Below, piece after piece: positions 55,709 to 63,305 of a stretch of 63,305 nt of DNA (positions are counted from its first letter, which is position 1; every line of letters starts with the position of its first letter). This stretch comes from Halomonas korlensis (lineage in GTDB: Bacteria; Pseudomonadota; Gammaproteobacteria; Pseudomonadales; Halomonadaceae), in the NCBI RefSeq assembly GCF_900116705.1, contig NZ_FPBP01000017.1:1-63305 (forward strand). The letters run 5' to 3'. A program made the position numbers and the translations under genes. The notes beneath the pieces were generated by a model. That model did no database searches. It saw nothing but the letters and a program-made list of their open reading frames with translations, and was not told the DNA's origin.

Positions 55709-57668
55709 CCGACAGCGCCTCTCGCCAGCGGCGGTCTGCCTGCTGCTGGGCATGGTATGCATCTCAGCGGCCGTCACCCACCTGACCGCTGCGGACCTCG
55801 GCGACGGCCTGCGCTCGCTATGGACAGTCATGCCGGGAAATGTCGAGTCCTTGACGCTGCACTACAGTTGGTGGCCCCGCCTGGGCATGGCGCTACTGGC
55901 CGGTGGCGGCCTGGCGCTGGCTGGTGTCCTGATGCAACAGGTGCTGCGCAATCCGCTGGCCGCACCCACCACGCTGGGAGTGGCCAGCGGCGCCAACCTG
56001 GCCCTGATGCTGGCGTCCCTAATGGCGCCGGGACTGCTGGTGCTAGGGCGTGAATGGGTCGCGCTGGCGGGCGGCGGCGGCGCCATGGCGCTAGTCATGG
56101 CGCTGGCGTGGCAACGCGGCCTGGCCCCGGTGGTGGTGGTCCTCGCCGGCCTGGTCGTTAACCTCTACGCCGGGGCACTGGGCATGGCGCTATTGCTCTT
56201 CCACCAGGAGGCGCTCAAGGGCCTGCTGATCTGGGGGGCGGGATCGCTGGCCCAGAACGGCTGGGGCGATGTCGCGTTCCTGTCCCCCCGCGTGATGCTC
56301 GGCGCCCTCGCGGCCTGGCTGCTGCTACGTCCGTTGTCGGTGCTTGAACTCGACGATGCCAGTGCCCGCAGCCTGGGCGTGTCGCTGAAATATCTGCGCC
56401 TGGGGGGGCTCGGGCTTGCGGTCTTCATCACCGGCTGCGTGGTCAGCGTGGTTGGCGTCGTGGGATTCATCGGCCTGGCCGCGCCCAACATTGTGCGGCT
56501 GGCGGGCGCGCGGCGGCTGGGGGCGCGCCTGGCCTGGTCGACGCTGCTCGGCGCGCTGATGCTGGCTACGACCGATCTGCTGCTACAGCATTTTTCCGGG
56601 GCACTGCCGACCCTGATCCCTACCGGCGCCACCACGGCCGCCCTGGGCGCCCCGCTGCTGCTGTGGCTGATACCCCGGCTGCGCCTGGGTGGCCGGCAGC
56701 CCACCGCGTCGCGACTCGAGGTCAAGCGCCATCCTCGGCCGACCCGCCTGGCCTTGGGCCTGGCGATGCTGTTGAGCGTTGCGGTCATCCTGGCCGTGAC
56801 CCTGGGCCAGACCGCTGACGGCTGGTTCGCCAGCCTGGAGGGAGACGTGCTGCAATGGCGGGTCCCTCGCCTGATCGCCGCGGCCGCCAGCGGCGTCATG
56901 CTGGCTATCGCCGGCACCCTGATCCAGCGCATCACCGCCAACCCCATGGCGAGCCCAGAAATCCTCGGCATCAGCGGCGGCAGCGCCATCGCCCTGATCG
57001 CCGCCATCTATTTGCTTCCGGCGCCTGGCAACCTGACGCTGGTCGGCATCGGCACCCTCGGGGCGCTGACGACGCTGGCCGTCCTGGTGATACTCAACCA
57101 CCGTAGCGGCTTCGTTCCTGAGCGCTTGCTGCTGACCGGCGTGGCAATCACCGCCGGCGTCGATGCGGTACGTTCCATCGTGCTCGCCGGCGGCGACCCC
57201 CGCGGCCAGCAGATCATCGCCTGGCTGTCCGGTTCGACCTATTACGTGGATCTGCCCAGTGCCGTGATTGTCGGCGTGCTCGCCGTGGCCCTGGGGCTTG
57301 CCGCCCGACCCTTTATTCGTTGGCTGGACATATTGCCATTGGGAGCGGCCACCGCCACCGCATTGGGAGTGAGCGTCGACCGTGCCCGATTGAGCTTGCT
57401 CTTGCTGGTAGCGCTGCTGACCGCCAGCGCCACGCTGATCGTGGGGCCACTCTCCTTCGTCGGGCTGCTCGCGCCGCATATGGCGAGGCTGGCGGGTTTT
57501 GCCCGTGCGCGCGATCACCTGCTCGGTGCCGCGCTGATCGGGGCATTGCTGATGGTGCTGGCCGACTGGCTGGGCCGACAGTTGCTGTTTCCCCAGGAGA
57601 TACCCGCCGGCCTGATGGCCTCGCTGCTGGGAGGTGCCTACTTCCTGTGGGGATTGCGGCGGCTGTAA
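55695..57668 (+). CDS. fhuB: Iron-siderophore ABC transporter permease, double length (FhuB)
   Basis: Inner-membrane channel. 657 residues made of two FecCD-type halves: the first with [41 protein letters not shown] and the [13 protein letters not shown] coupling loop, the second with [40 protein letters not shown] and [12 protein letters not shown]. The fused form is characteristic of FhuB, as most siderophore permeases are two separate proteins. It starts 14 nt before the fhuD stop; the ATG at 55695 fits the hydrophobic N-terminus. A terminator separates it from the convergent receptor gene. Confidence 0.95.
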   Translation: MSTTSRQRLSPAAVCLLLGMVCISAAVTHLTAADLGDGLRSLWTVMPGNVESLTLHYSWWPRLGMALLAGGGLALAGVLMQQVLRNPLAAPTTLGVASGANLALMLASLMAPGLLVLGREWVALAGGGGAMALVMALAWQRGLAPVVVVLAGLVVNLYAGALGMALLLFHQEALKGLLIWGAGSLAQNGWGDVAFLSPRVMLGALAAWLLLRPLSVLELDDASARSLGVSLKYLRLGGLGLAVFITGCVVSVVGVVGFIGLAAPNIVRLAGARRLGARLAWSTLLGALMLATTDLLLQHFSGALPTLIPTGATTAALGAPLLLWLIPRLRLGGRQPTASRLEVKRHPRPTRLALGLAMLLSVAVILAVTLGQTADGWFASLEGDVLQWRVPRLIAAAASGVMLAIAGTLIQRITANPMASPEILGISGGSAIALIAAIYLLPAPGNLTLVGIGTLGALTTLAVLVILNHRSGFVPERLLLTGVAITAGVDAVRSIVLAGGDPRGQQIIAWLSGSTYYVDLPSAVIVGVLAVALGLAARPFIRWLDILPLGAATATALGVSVDRARLSLLLLVALLTASATLIVGPLSFVGLLAPHMARLAGFARARDHLLGAALIGALLMVLADWLGRQLLFPQEIPAGLMASLLGGAYFLWGLRRL

Positions 57669-57719
57669 GCCGGCGACGACGCAGCTCCCCCTTACTCAGC
57701 AAACGCAGCGCAACATCAA

Positions 57720-57747
57720 AAGGGGCCACCCTTTCGGGCAGCCCCTT
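57720..57747 (-). terminator. Terminator between fhuB and the receptor gene
   Basis: Stem AAGGGGC/GCCCCTT with inner GCCC/GGGT pairs around GAAA. On the minus strand the stem runs into TTTTGATGTT, 29 nt after the receptor stop; it may also slow fhuB transcripts. Confidence 0.75.
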
Positions 57748-57775
57748 GCCAACATTCCTGTATAGATCCGCTGTT

Positions 57776-59959
57776 TCAGTATTGCCAGGTGAGGTTGGCC
57801 ATCACGCTACGTGGTGCACCGTAGAAGGCTTGGTCCCACTTCAGGCTGGTCAGGTGCTTTTCGTCGGTGACGTTGTTGACGTTCAGCGAGGCGGTGAGGC
57901 TCTCGTTGATGTCGTAGCTCGCCATCAGGTCAACCAGGGCATAGGCGTCCTGACGTGTATTACCGTCTGCGAAATCGCGCTCGCGTTCGATATCATCCTG
58001 CCAACGCACGCGCGCGCCCACCTTGAGCGCGTCCAGGGCAGCCGGCCGATAGCTGGTGGTGGCGCGCACCAAGTGGCGAGGGATATAGGTGTTGGTGGCC
58101 TCGCCGCCGGCGTCTTCGATCTCCAGGTAGGTATAGCCGACGCTGGCCTGCCAGCCCGGGACCAGCTCACCGGCGAGTGTCGCCTCCACGCCCTCACTGG
58201 TGATGCCATCGCCGCCAGTGAAGAATGAGGTACCGTCGGGCCGGGTGCCCGCCGGCTGGGCCACGTTGTCCTGCTCGGTACGGAACAGCGCCAGCGAGGC
58301 ATCGGCGCCGCCGTCGAACAGCTCGGCCTTGAGGCCGACCTCCTGGCTCATACCATCGACGGGATCGAGATAGTCGCCGTTGCGGTCAATCTCGGTCTGC
58401 GGATTGAAGATCTCGGTGTAGTTGGCATAGAGCGACGCCTGATCGGTGATGTCATAGATCAATCCCGCATAGGGCGTCAGGACGTGATCGGAGGACGTGT
58501 CCTGAGAAACGCCGTACTGCTCTCCTGTGGTATCAAACCAGCTCAACCGTGCTCCCGCTACCGCCGTCCAGCGATCGGCGAGATCCAGCTTGGCAGCGCT
58601 GTAAACACCGCGCTCCTTGATGGTGGCATCGCCGTCGGTACCGGGAAATGCCACCCAGGCATCGGGTTCGGGGTAGCGACCGTCCCAGTCGTCCAGCGTC
58701 GGCAGCCCCTGACCGCTCGCCTCAAAGCTCGCCGTCGGATAGCGCGATTCCTGCTGGTTGCGGCTCTGGCTCCAGTCCGTGCCCACCACCAACTGGTGGG
58801 TGCGTCCGAAGGCGTCGACGTCGCCCTTAGCGTGCAGGTCGGCCATCCACTGCTCGAGGTGGCGGTCATACTTGCTGAGGGTCAGTTGCTCGTCGGCGAT
58901 GCGCCCGGTCGTAGCATCCGGCGTCCCGTAGATGTAGAGCAGCTGGGTGTCGGAGAGCATGTCCAGGTGGGTGAGTGTCCCCTTCAACGACCAGCGATCG
59001 CCGAGTTCCTGTTGCACCTCGAGGAAGCTGCGGTGGGTCTCCACGTCCCAGTAGGACCAGTCGGGTGCCGAGGAAGTCGCGACATCGTAGTCGGTGGGGT
59101 TGCCGGCCGAGTCATAGAGCGGAAGTGAGCCCCACATGTTGCCGTCGGTGTTGTTCTGCTGCCAGGTGTGGCCGAGGGTCACCAAGGTGCTGTCGCTGAC
59201 ATCGGCTTCCAGCACGCCGTAGAGCAGTCCCCGCTCACGGCTCAGCCGGTCCAGGTAGGAATCGCTCTCCATCCCCGCCGCCACCAGGCGTCCGCGGACG
59301 CGCCCTTCGGTGTCCAGCGGCCCGGCGACATCCGCCTCCAGGCGCCGCTGGTCCCAAGAACCGAGGCTTGCCGAGACCGAGGCCTGGGGCTCGTACGTGG
59401 GTCGCTTGCGCACGAAGTTGACCGTCGCCGCGGGATTGCCCGAGCCGGACATCAGGCCCGTGGCGCCGCGCACCACTTCCACCCGGTCGTAGAGCGCGGT
59501 GTCCATGTCGCCGTGCACGTTGTTGTAGGGCATCGGCACGCGCACCCCGTCGACCTGGAAGTTGGAGATCTCGAAGCCCCGTGCCGTGAAGTAGGTACGA
59601 TCCGTCTCGAGCCGCTCGACCGTGACCCCGGTGGTGCTTTCCAGGACGTCATTGGTGGTGTCGAGGCTGAAGTCGTCGATCTGGGCCCGGGTCACGGTCG
59701 AGACGGACTGCGGCGTCTCGCGCGGCGTCAGGTCGAGCCTGGTCGCGGTGCTGCTAAGCGGCACCCGGTAACGCTGCGTACCCTCGGTGACCACCGACAG
59801 GGCCTCGGCCTCGACGGTGATCGTCTCGAGCGCCTCGGACTGGGCCAGTAATATGGGGGAGCCGAGCAGAAGGGTACTGGCGGTTGCCAGGCCAGCGCCG
59901 CGGCGCACGGCCCGAGTAAGGGCAGCGCGAGGATGGGAAAATGAAGCAGGTAGTAGCAT
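57776..59959 (-). CDS. TonB-dependent siderophore receptor (FhuE/FoxA-like)
   Basis: Outer-membrane gated barrel for a ferric siderophore. 727 residues from the ATG at 59959. Signal peptide to about 40 (a twin Arg region RRGAGLATASTLLLGSPILLAQ), TonB-box-like ALETITVEAE, plug domain about 60-190 (TPRETPQSVSTVTRAQIDDF, FTARGFEISNFQVDGVRVP, RVEVVRGATGLMSGSGNPAATVNFVRKRP), then a 22-strand barrel ending in LTWQY. The pattern PQSVSVV(T)..DGV is that of hydroxamate receptors; the substrate cannot be fixed. It faces fhuCDB tail to tail and is divergent from fhuF over a Fur-like box. Confidence 0.93.
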   Translation of the reverse strand: MLLPASFSHPRAALTRAVRRGAGLATASTLLLGSPILLAQSEALETITVEAEALSVVTEGTQRYRVPLSSTATRLDLTPRETPQSVSTVTRAQIDDFSLDTTNDVLESTTGVTVERLETDRTYFTARGFEISNFQVDGVRVPMPYNNVHGDMDTALYDRVEVVRGATGLMSGSGNPAATVNFVRKRPTYEPQASVSASLGSWDQRRLEADVAGPLDTEGRVRGRLVAAGMESDSYLDRLSRERGLLYGVLEADVSDSTLVTLGHTWQQNNTDGNMWGSLPLYDSAGNPTDYDVATSSAPDWSYWDVETHRSFLEVQQELGDRWSLKGTLTHLDMLSDTQLLYIYGTPDATTGRIADEQLTLSKYDRHLEQWMADLHAKGDVDAFGRTHQLVVGTDWSQSRNQQESRYPTASFEASGQGLPTLDDWDGRYPEPDAWVAFPGTDGDATIKERGVYSAAKLDLADRWTAVAGARLSWFDTTGEQYGVSQDTSSDHVLTPYAGLIYDITDQASLYANYTEIFNPQTEIDRNGDYLDPVDGMSQEVGLKAELFDGGADASLALFRTEQDNVAQPAGTRPDGTSFFTGGDGITSEGVEATLAGELVPGWQASVGYTYLEIEDAGGEATNTYIPRHLVRATTSYRPAALDALKVGARVRWQDDIERERDFADGNTRQDAYALVDLMASYDINESLTASLNVNNVTDEKHLTSLKWDQAFYGAPRSVMANLTWQY

Positions 59960-59978
59960 AGTGGGCAAGCCTTGTCGA

Positions 59979-59997
59979 GAAAATGCTAAGCTTATTG
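59979..59997. promoter_or_regulatory. Fur box candidate between the receptor and fhuF
   Basis: GAAAATGCTAAGCTTATTG matches the Fur consensus at 12 of 19 positions. It lies 20 nt before the receptor ATG and 46 nt before fhuF, so one site could control both. Confidence 0.5.
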
Positions 59998-60042
59998 ACA
60001 ATACTTCTTGTTCGTATTCAAATATACCGACTCCTTCAAGGC

Positions 60043-60816
60043 ATGACAACTCGGCTGACCCGCCCCATGACCCCGGCCCTTTCCTCCCTTTACGTTGGTC
60101 CTCTCGAGGGTGTGACACCGCCTCGCATCTCGGCGGCCTTCGGTACTGACGCCCTGCCCGCCCGGGAGCTGCTCGACCCGGCCCGCCTCGCGGCCCTCTT
60201 CGATCGCTTCGGCGCCCAGTACGGTCACGGCGATCGCCGGGCGGTGGCCTCGCTGTGGTCCAAGTGGCACTTCAGCGCTCTCGCGGCCCACGGTCTGGCC
60301 GCCAACCTGCTGCTCAAGCGCGACCTGCCGCTGGGCCTGGACGAGCTCCATCTCCAGCAATCTCCCGAGGGAGAGACGACCGGCCTGGTGCTGCGCCATG
60401 CCGGCCGGCCCCTGGCCGAGCTCGACTCCCATTCGCGCTTCGCCACTCTCCTCGACGACCACCTGAGTCCGCTGGTCGAGGCGCTGGCCGCGGCCACCGG
60501 CGCCTCGCCCAAGGTGTTCTGGAGCAACGCCGGCAACTACTTCGAGTACTTCGCCGGCGCCCTGGACGACCATCCCATGGCCCTGCCGGGGGTGAGCGAG
60601 CCGGCCCAGGCGCTGATGGCGAGCCGCGCCCTGCCCGACGGCCGTCGCAATCCGCTGTATCGTCCGGTGCGCTACGTCGAGCACGTCGCGCCGGACCGAC
60701 CCCACCGCGTGCGCCGGCTATGTTGCATCCGTTATCTGATCGAGGGGCTGGGCTATTGCGCCAACTGTCCCATGGGGTGCCGACGCACCACTAGAACCAC
60801 GAGGGAGGACGGGTGA
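60043..60816 (+). CDS. fhuF: Siderophore-iron reductase FhuF
   Basis: Reduces Fe(III) bound to a hydroxamate siderophore in the cytosol so that iron is released. 257 residues from the ATG at 60043; another ATG lies at 60067 and neither has a strong ribosome binding site. The C-terminus carries the [2Fe-2S] motif CC-x10-C-x2-C (LCCIRYLIEGLGYCANCPM), the hallmark of FhuF; upstream WSKWHFSALAAHGLAANLLL and WSNAGNYFEYF fit the family. Its presence argues that the imported siderophore is a hydroxamate that is not destroyed by hydrolysis. Confidence 0.9.
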   Translation: MTTRLTRPMTPALSSLYVGPLEGVTPPRISAAFGTDALPARELLDPARLAALFDRFGAQYGHGDRRAVASLWSKWHFSALAAHGLAANLLLKRDLPLGLDELHLQQSPEGETTGLVLRHAGRPLAELDSHSRFATLLDDHLSPLVEALAAATGASPKVFWSNAGNYFEYFAGALDDHPMALPGVSEPAQALMASRALPDGRRNPLYRPVRYVEHVAPDRPHRVRRLCCIRYLIEGLGYCANCPMGCRRTTRTTREDG

Positions 60817-60930
60817 TGCACTCGCCCATCGACAGCCAGGAGGGATCTGCTGGCCTATGGCCCAACGTTACGGCTCGTCTATGGGATGCCCGGGCTGTCG
60901 CCTCGCGAGCCAAGCAGACGCACAAACGAC

Positions 60931-60958
60931 AAGGGCTCCGCCAATTGGCGGAGCCCTT
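60931..60958. terminator. Perfect palindromic terminator beyond sodA
   Basis: 28-nt perfect palindrome, arms AAGGGCTCCGCC/GGCGGAGCCCTT around AATT. On the minus strand it is followed by GTCGTTTGTG, 45 nt after the sodA stop; on the plus strand it lies 115 nt past fhuF. Likely bidirectional. The rest of 60817-61002 shows nothing else. Confidence 0.75.
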
Positions 60959-61002
60959 CAAGGAATCGGGGGTTTCCCGAGTCCTGATCTTGTCACCGCC
61001 TG

Positions 61003-61614
61003 TCAGGCAGTAGCTTGCTGGTAACGACGCTCGACGTCGTCCCAGTTGACGACATTGAAAAAGGCTGCCACGTAGTCCGGACGCTTGTTCTGATACTTCA
61101 GGTAATAAGCATGTTCCCAGACGTCCAGGCCAAGCACCGGCGTGTTGCCATGCATCAGCGGGCTATCCTGGTTCAGGGTGTTTTCCACCACCAACTTGCC
61201 CTGAGGATTCACGCTCAGCCATGCCCAGCCGCTACCGAAACGGCCCAGTGCGGCCTTGGTAAAGGCATCCTTGAAGGCATCAAAACCACCCAGCTCGGCA
61301 TCGATGGCCTCGGCGACCTTGCCTTTGGGGGCACCGCCACCGTTGGGCGACATCACCTGCCAGAAGAAAGAGTGGTTGGAGTGTCCGCCACCGTTATTGA
61401 TCACTGGCTGACGCTTGTCCTCGGGGACGCGGTCCAGGCTGGTCAGCAACTCATCGACCGGAACATCTTCCAGCCCCGTGCCTTCCAGCGCCCCATTGAG
61501 GTTGTTGACATACGTCTGATGGTGCTTGGAGTGGTGAATCTCCATGGTCATCGCATCGATGTGGGGTTCCAGAGCGTCGTATGCATAGGGAAGATCGGGG
61601 AGCGTATGTGCCAT
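61003..61614 (-). CDS. sodA: Superoxide dismutase, Mn type
   Basis: Converts superoxide to peroxide and oxygen. 203 residues from the ATG at 61614 behind AGGAGG. Metal ligands H27 ([11 protein letters not shown]), H81 ([11 protein letters not shown]), D164 and H168 (DVWEHAYY). Gln149 in NQDSPLM and glycine at the position where Fe-enzymes carry their Gln point to the Mn form. An Mn enzyme beside iron-uptake genes fits use under iron limitation. No signal peptide, so cytosolic. No clear Fur box in its 300-nt upstream region. Confidence 0.94.
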   Translation of the reverse strand: MAHTLPDLPYAYDALEPHIDAMTMEIHHSKHHQTYVNNLNGALEGTGLEDVPVDELLTSLDRVPEDKRQPVINNGGGHSNHSFFWQVMSPNGGGAPKGKVAEAIDAELGGFDAFKDAFTKAALGRFGSGWAWLSVNPQGKLVVENTLNQDSPLMHGNTPVLGLDVWEHAYYLKYQNKRPDYVAAFFNVVNWDDVERRYQQATA

Positions 61615-61843
61615 TGAGTGGCCTCCTTGTGTTGGGGTGAAAACGTGTTGCCACGAAATCCTGTTTACATTCACTAGATGTGGACGCGGGAGCCGGATTT
61701 CAACCGCTGTCTCGTTATGCAAGCAAATCTAGCCATCCGAAACGGCTGTTGCCCGGCTTTCCGGACGATCCAAGCCCGGCGTCTCAACCCAGTGAAACAG
61801 TCAACTAAGACTAGATGACCGGCCAGGCCCTTGCCAAACGAAA

Positions 61844-61870
61844 ACGCCGACCCCGTGAAAGGATCGGCGT
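61844..61870 (-). terminator. Intrinsic terminator of etfBA
   Basis: Minus-strand stem ACGCCGATCC...GGTCGGCGT (61862-61870 with 61844-61852) followed by TTTTCGTTTGG, 49 nt after the etfA stop. The rest of 61615-61918 is the sodA leader and shows no gene. Confidence 0.8.
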
Positions 61871-61918
61871 GACTGGCGCTAAACGGCGGCTCTTAAAGCG
61901 ACCTGAAAGCGATCTTCC

Positions 61919-62857
61919 CTAGAGCTTCTGCTCCAGCTCAGGCAGGATCGTGAACAGGTCGCCGACCAGGCCGTAGTCCGCGACCTGGAAGATCGGTGCC
62001 TCCTCGTCCTTGTTGATGGCGACGATCACCTTGGAGTCCTTCATGCCCGCCAGGTGCTGGATGGCCCCGCTGATGCCCACGGCAATGTAGAGCTCGGGGG
62101 CGACGATCTTGCCGGTCTGGCCAACCTGCATGTCGTTGGGCACGAAGCCGGCGTCGACCGCGGCGCGCGAGGCGCCGATGGCGGCGCCGAGCTTGTCGGC
62201 GATGCCCTCGAGCAGCTTGAAGTTGTCGCCGTTGCCCATGCCGCGCCCGCCGGAGATGACCACCTTGGCGCCGGCCAGCTCGGGGCGGTCGCTCTGGGCG
62301 AGGGCTTCCTTGATGAAGCGGGACTGGGCGTTGTCGACCACCTTGTCGACGTTCTCAACACTGGCATTTCCGTTCTCGCCCACTGCGTCGAAGCCGGTCG
62401 CGCGCACGGTGATCACCTTGAGCGGGTCGGCGCTCTGTACGGTGGCAATGGCGTTGCCGGCGTAGATCGGCCGCCGGAAGGTGTCGGCGTCGACGACCTC
62501 GAGGATCCCGGAGAGCTGGCTGACGTCCTTGAGCGCGGCGACGCGCGGCAGCACGTTCTTGCCGGTGGTGGCGGCGCTGGCCAGCAGGTGCGTGTAGTCG
62601 CCGGCGAGTTCGACCAGCAGCGCGCTCAGCGGCTCGGCCAGTTGGTGGGCGTAGACGGCGTGGTCGGCGACGCGCACCCGGCTGACGCCGTCGAGCCTGG
62701 CGGCGGCCTCGGCCACCGCGCCGACGTGCTCGCCGGCGACCAGCAGGTCGATGTCACCGCCGCTGTGCTGCTGGATCTGCTGGGCGGCGGCGACCACGTG
62801 GGCGGTGGCGCCGGCGAGATGGCCGTCGTGATGGTCGGCCAGGACGAGAATGCTCAT
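61919..62857 (-). CDS. etfA: Electron transfer flavoprotein alpha subunit
   Basis: FAD-binding half of the ETF that passes electrons from acyl-CoA and other dehydrogenases to ETF-ubiquinone oxidoreductase. 312 residues from the ATG at 62857 (AAGGAG upstream). N-terminal domain [22 protein letters not shown]; the FAD domain holds [67 protein letters not shown] and [22 protein letters not shown], the ETF-alpha signature. It follows etfB by 28 nt and ends in a good terminator. Confidence 0.96.
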   Translation of the reverse strand: MSILVLADHHDGHLAGATAHVVAAAQQIQQHSGGDIDLLVAGEHVGAVAEAAARLDGVSRVRVADHAVYAHQLAEPLSALLVELAGDYTHLLASAATTGKNVLPRVAALKDVSQLSGILEVVDADTFRRPIYAGNAIATVQSADPLKVITVRATGFDAVGENGNASVENVDKVVDNAQSRFIKEALAQSDRPELAGAKVVISGGRGMGNGDNFKLLEGIADKLGAAIGASRAAVDAGFVPNDMQVGQTGKIVAPELYIAVGISGAIQHLAGMKDSKVIVAINKDEEAPIFQVADYGLVGDLFTILPELEQKL

Positions 62858-62885
62858 GCAATCGGCTCCTTTCAATAAACCTTTG

Positions 62886-63305
62886 TCAAAGCACCTTGGC
62901 TTCGTTCTTGAGTTTGTCGATCAGCTCGTCGACGGAGCCGACCCGGATGCCGCCCTTGCGCTCGGCCGGGGATTCGACCTTGAGCCGCGTGACCTTTGAG
63001 GCCACCTCGACACCAAGCTCCGCCGGGGTGGTGACATCGAGCGGCTTCTTCTTGGCCTTCATGATGTCGGGCAGCTTGGCGTAACGCGGCTCGTTCAAGC
63101 GCAGGTCGGTGGTGACGATAGCCGGCAGGGTGAGTTCGACGGTCTGCAGCCCGCCGTCGATCTCACGGGTGACCTGCAGCCGCTTTTCATCCCCTTCGCC
63201 CTCGACACTGATTTCGGAGGCGAAGGTGCCCTGGGGCAGCCCGGCCAGCGCGGCGAGCATCTGACCGGTCTGGTTGTTGTCGGTGTCGATGGCCTGCTTG
63301 CCGAG
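62886..63305 (-). CDS. etfB: Electron transfer flavoprotein beta subunit, 5' end outside the window
   Basis: AMP-binding partner of EtfA. Only the last 139 codons are present; the first in-window residues [21 protein letters not shown] fit the conserved ETF-beta core (the GKQAIDDDxNQTGQM stretch), followed by [31 protein letters not shown]. The C-terminus ends [13 protein letters not shown]. It is truncated by the window, not by mutation. Confidence 0.95.
   Translation of the reverse strand, partial: LGKQAIDTDNNQTGQMLAALAGLPQGTFASEISVEGEGDEKRLQVTREIDGGLQTVELTLPAIVTTDLRLNEPRYAKLPDIMKAKKKPLDVTTPAELGVEVASKVTRLKVESPAERKGGIRVGSVDELIDKLKNEAKVL

Overview
The window looks like a chromosomal segment of a moderately halophilic gammaproteobacterium, most likely a Halomonas-type member of the Halomonadaceae. 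I infer this from the high GC content, the acidic exported proteins (for example the PRC-barrel protein at 2069-2887), and the gene order rpoE-mucA-mucB-mucD-lepA-lepB-rnc-era-recO-pdxJ-acpS. No database search was possible; names rest on recognised motifs, lengths and context.

Layout. 1-1925: a class C-type group II intron on the minus strand, inserted directly behind an intrinsic terminator. 2069-8598: an acidic exported PRC-barrel protein, a satD-like/DUF3307 pair, a 19-cysteine Csp-type copper-storage protein, proS, a lytic transglycosylase, a 37-codon membrane protein resembling the cbb3 oxidase subunit CcoM behind a well-placed ANR/FNR promoter, and an SlyD-like isomerase. 8672-18664: rfaH, ampG, a TPR/SEC-C-like protein, an ABC1/UbiB kinase-like gene, topB, a panE-like reductase, a 1-Cys peroxiredoxin and a small outer-membrane barrel.

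18768-26966 is a tightly packed minus-strand operon, cysM-rlmD-relA-mazG-ppc, with start/stop overlaps. barA is divergent from cysM and converges on acpS with a 61-nt coding overlap. 29763-40322 is the long minus-strand envelope-stress/translation cluster headed by rpoE, with a near-consensus sigma-E promoter at 40515-40543. The DAHP synthase gene is divergent from it. 41889-46585 holds dinG, rhlB, an unrecognised small basic protein and xthA.

46582-60816 is an iron-acquisition region. A TonB2-type energising operon (DUF3450, ttpC, exbB, exbD, tonB, TPR protein) is followed by a type I ABC exporter, an unrecognised 135-aa gene, fhuC-fhuD-fhuB, a TonB-dependent siderophore receptor and an FhuF-type ferric reductase. 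Fur-box-like sequences precede each transcription unit. No siderophore biosynthesis gene is present, so uptake of siderophores made elsewhere is a reasonable hypothesis. The window closes with Mn-type sodA and etfBA (etfB cut by the window end).

The window is mostly conserved core genome. The best leads for undescribed biology are the orphan ccoM-like gene with its ANR promoter, the Fur-controlled unknown gene and divergent ABC exporter, the dyads around fhuC/fhuD, and the satD/DUF3307 pair. I saw no tRNA, rRNA or CRISPR array.
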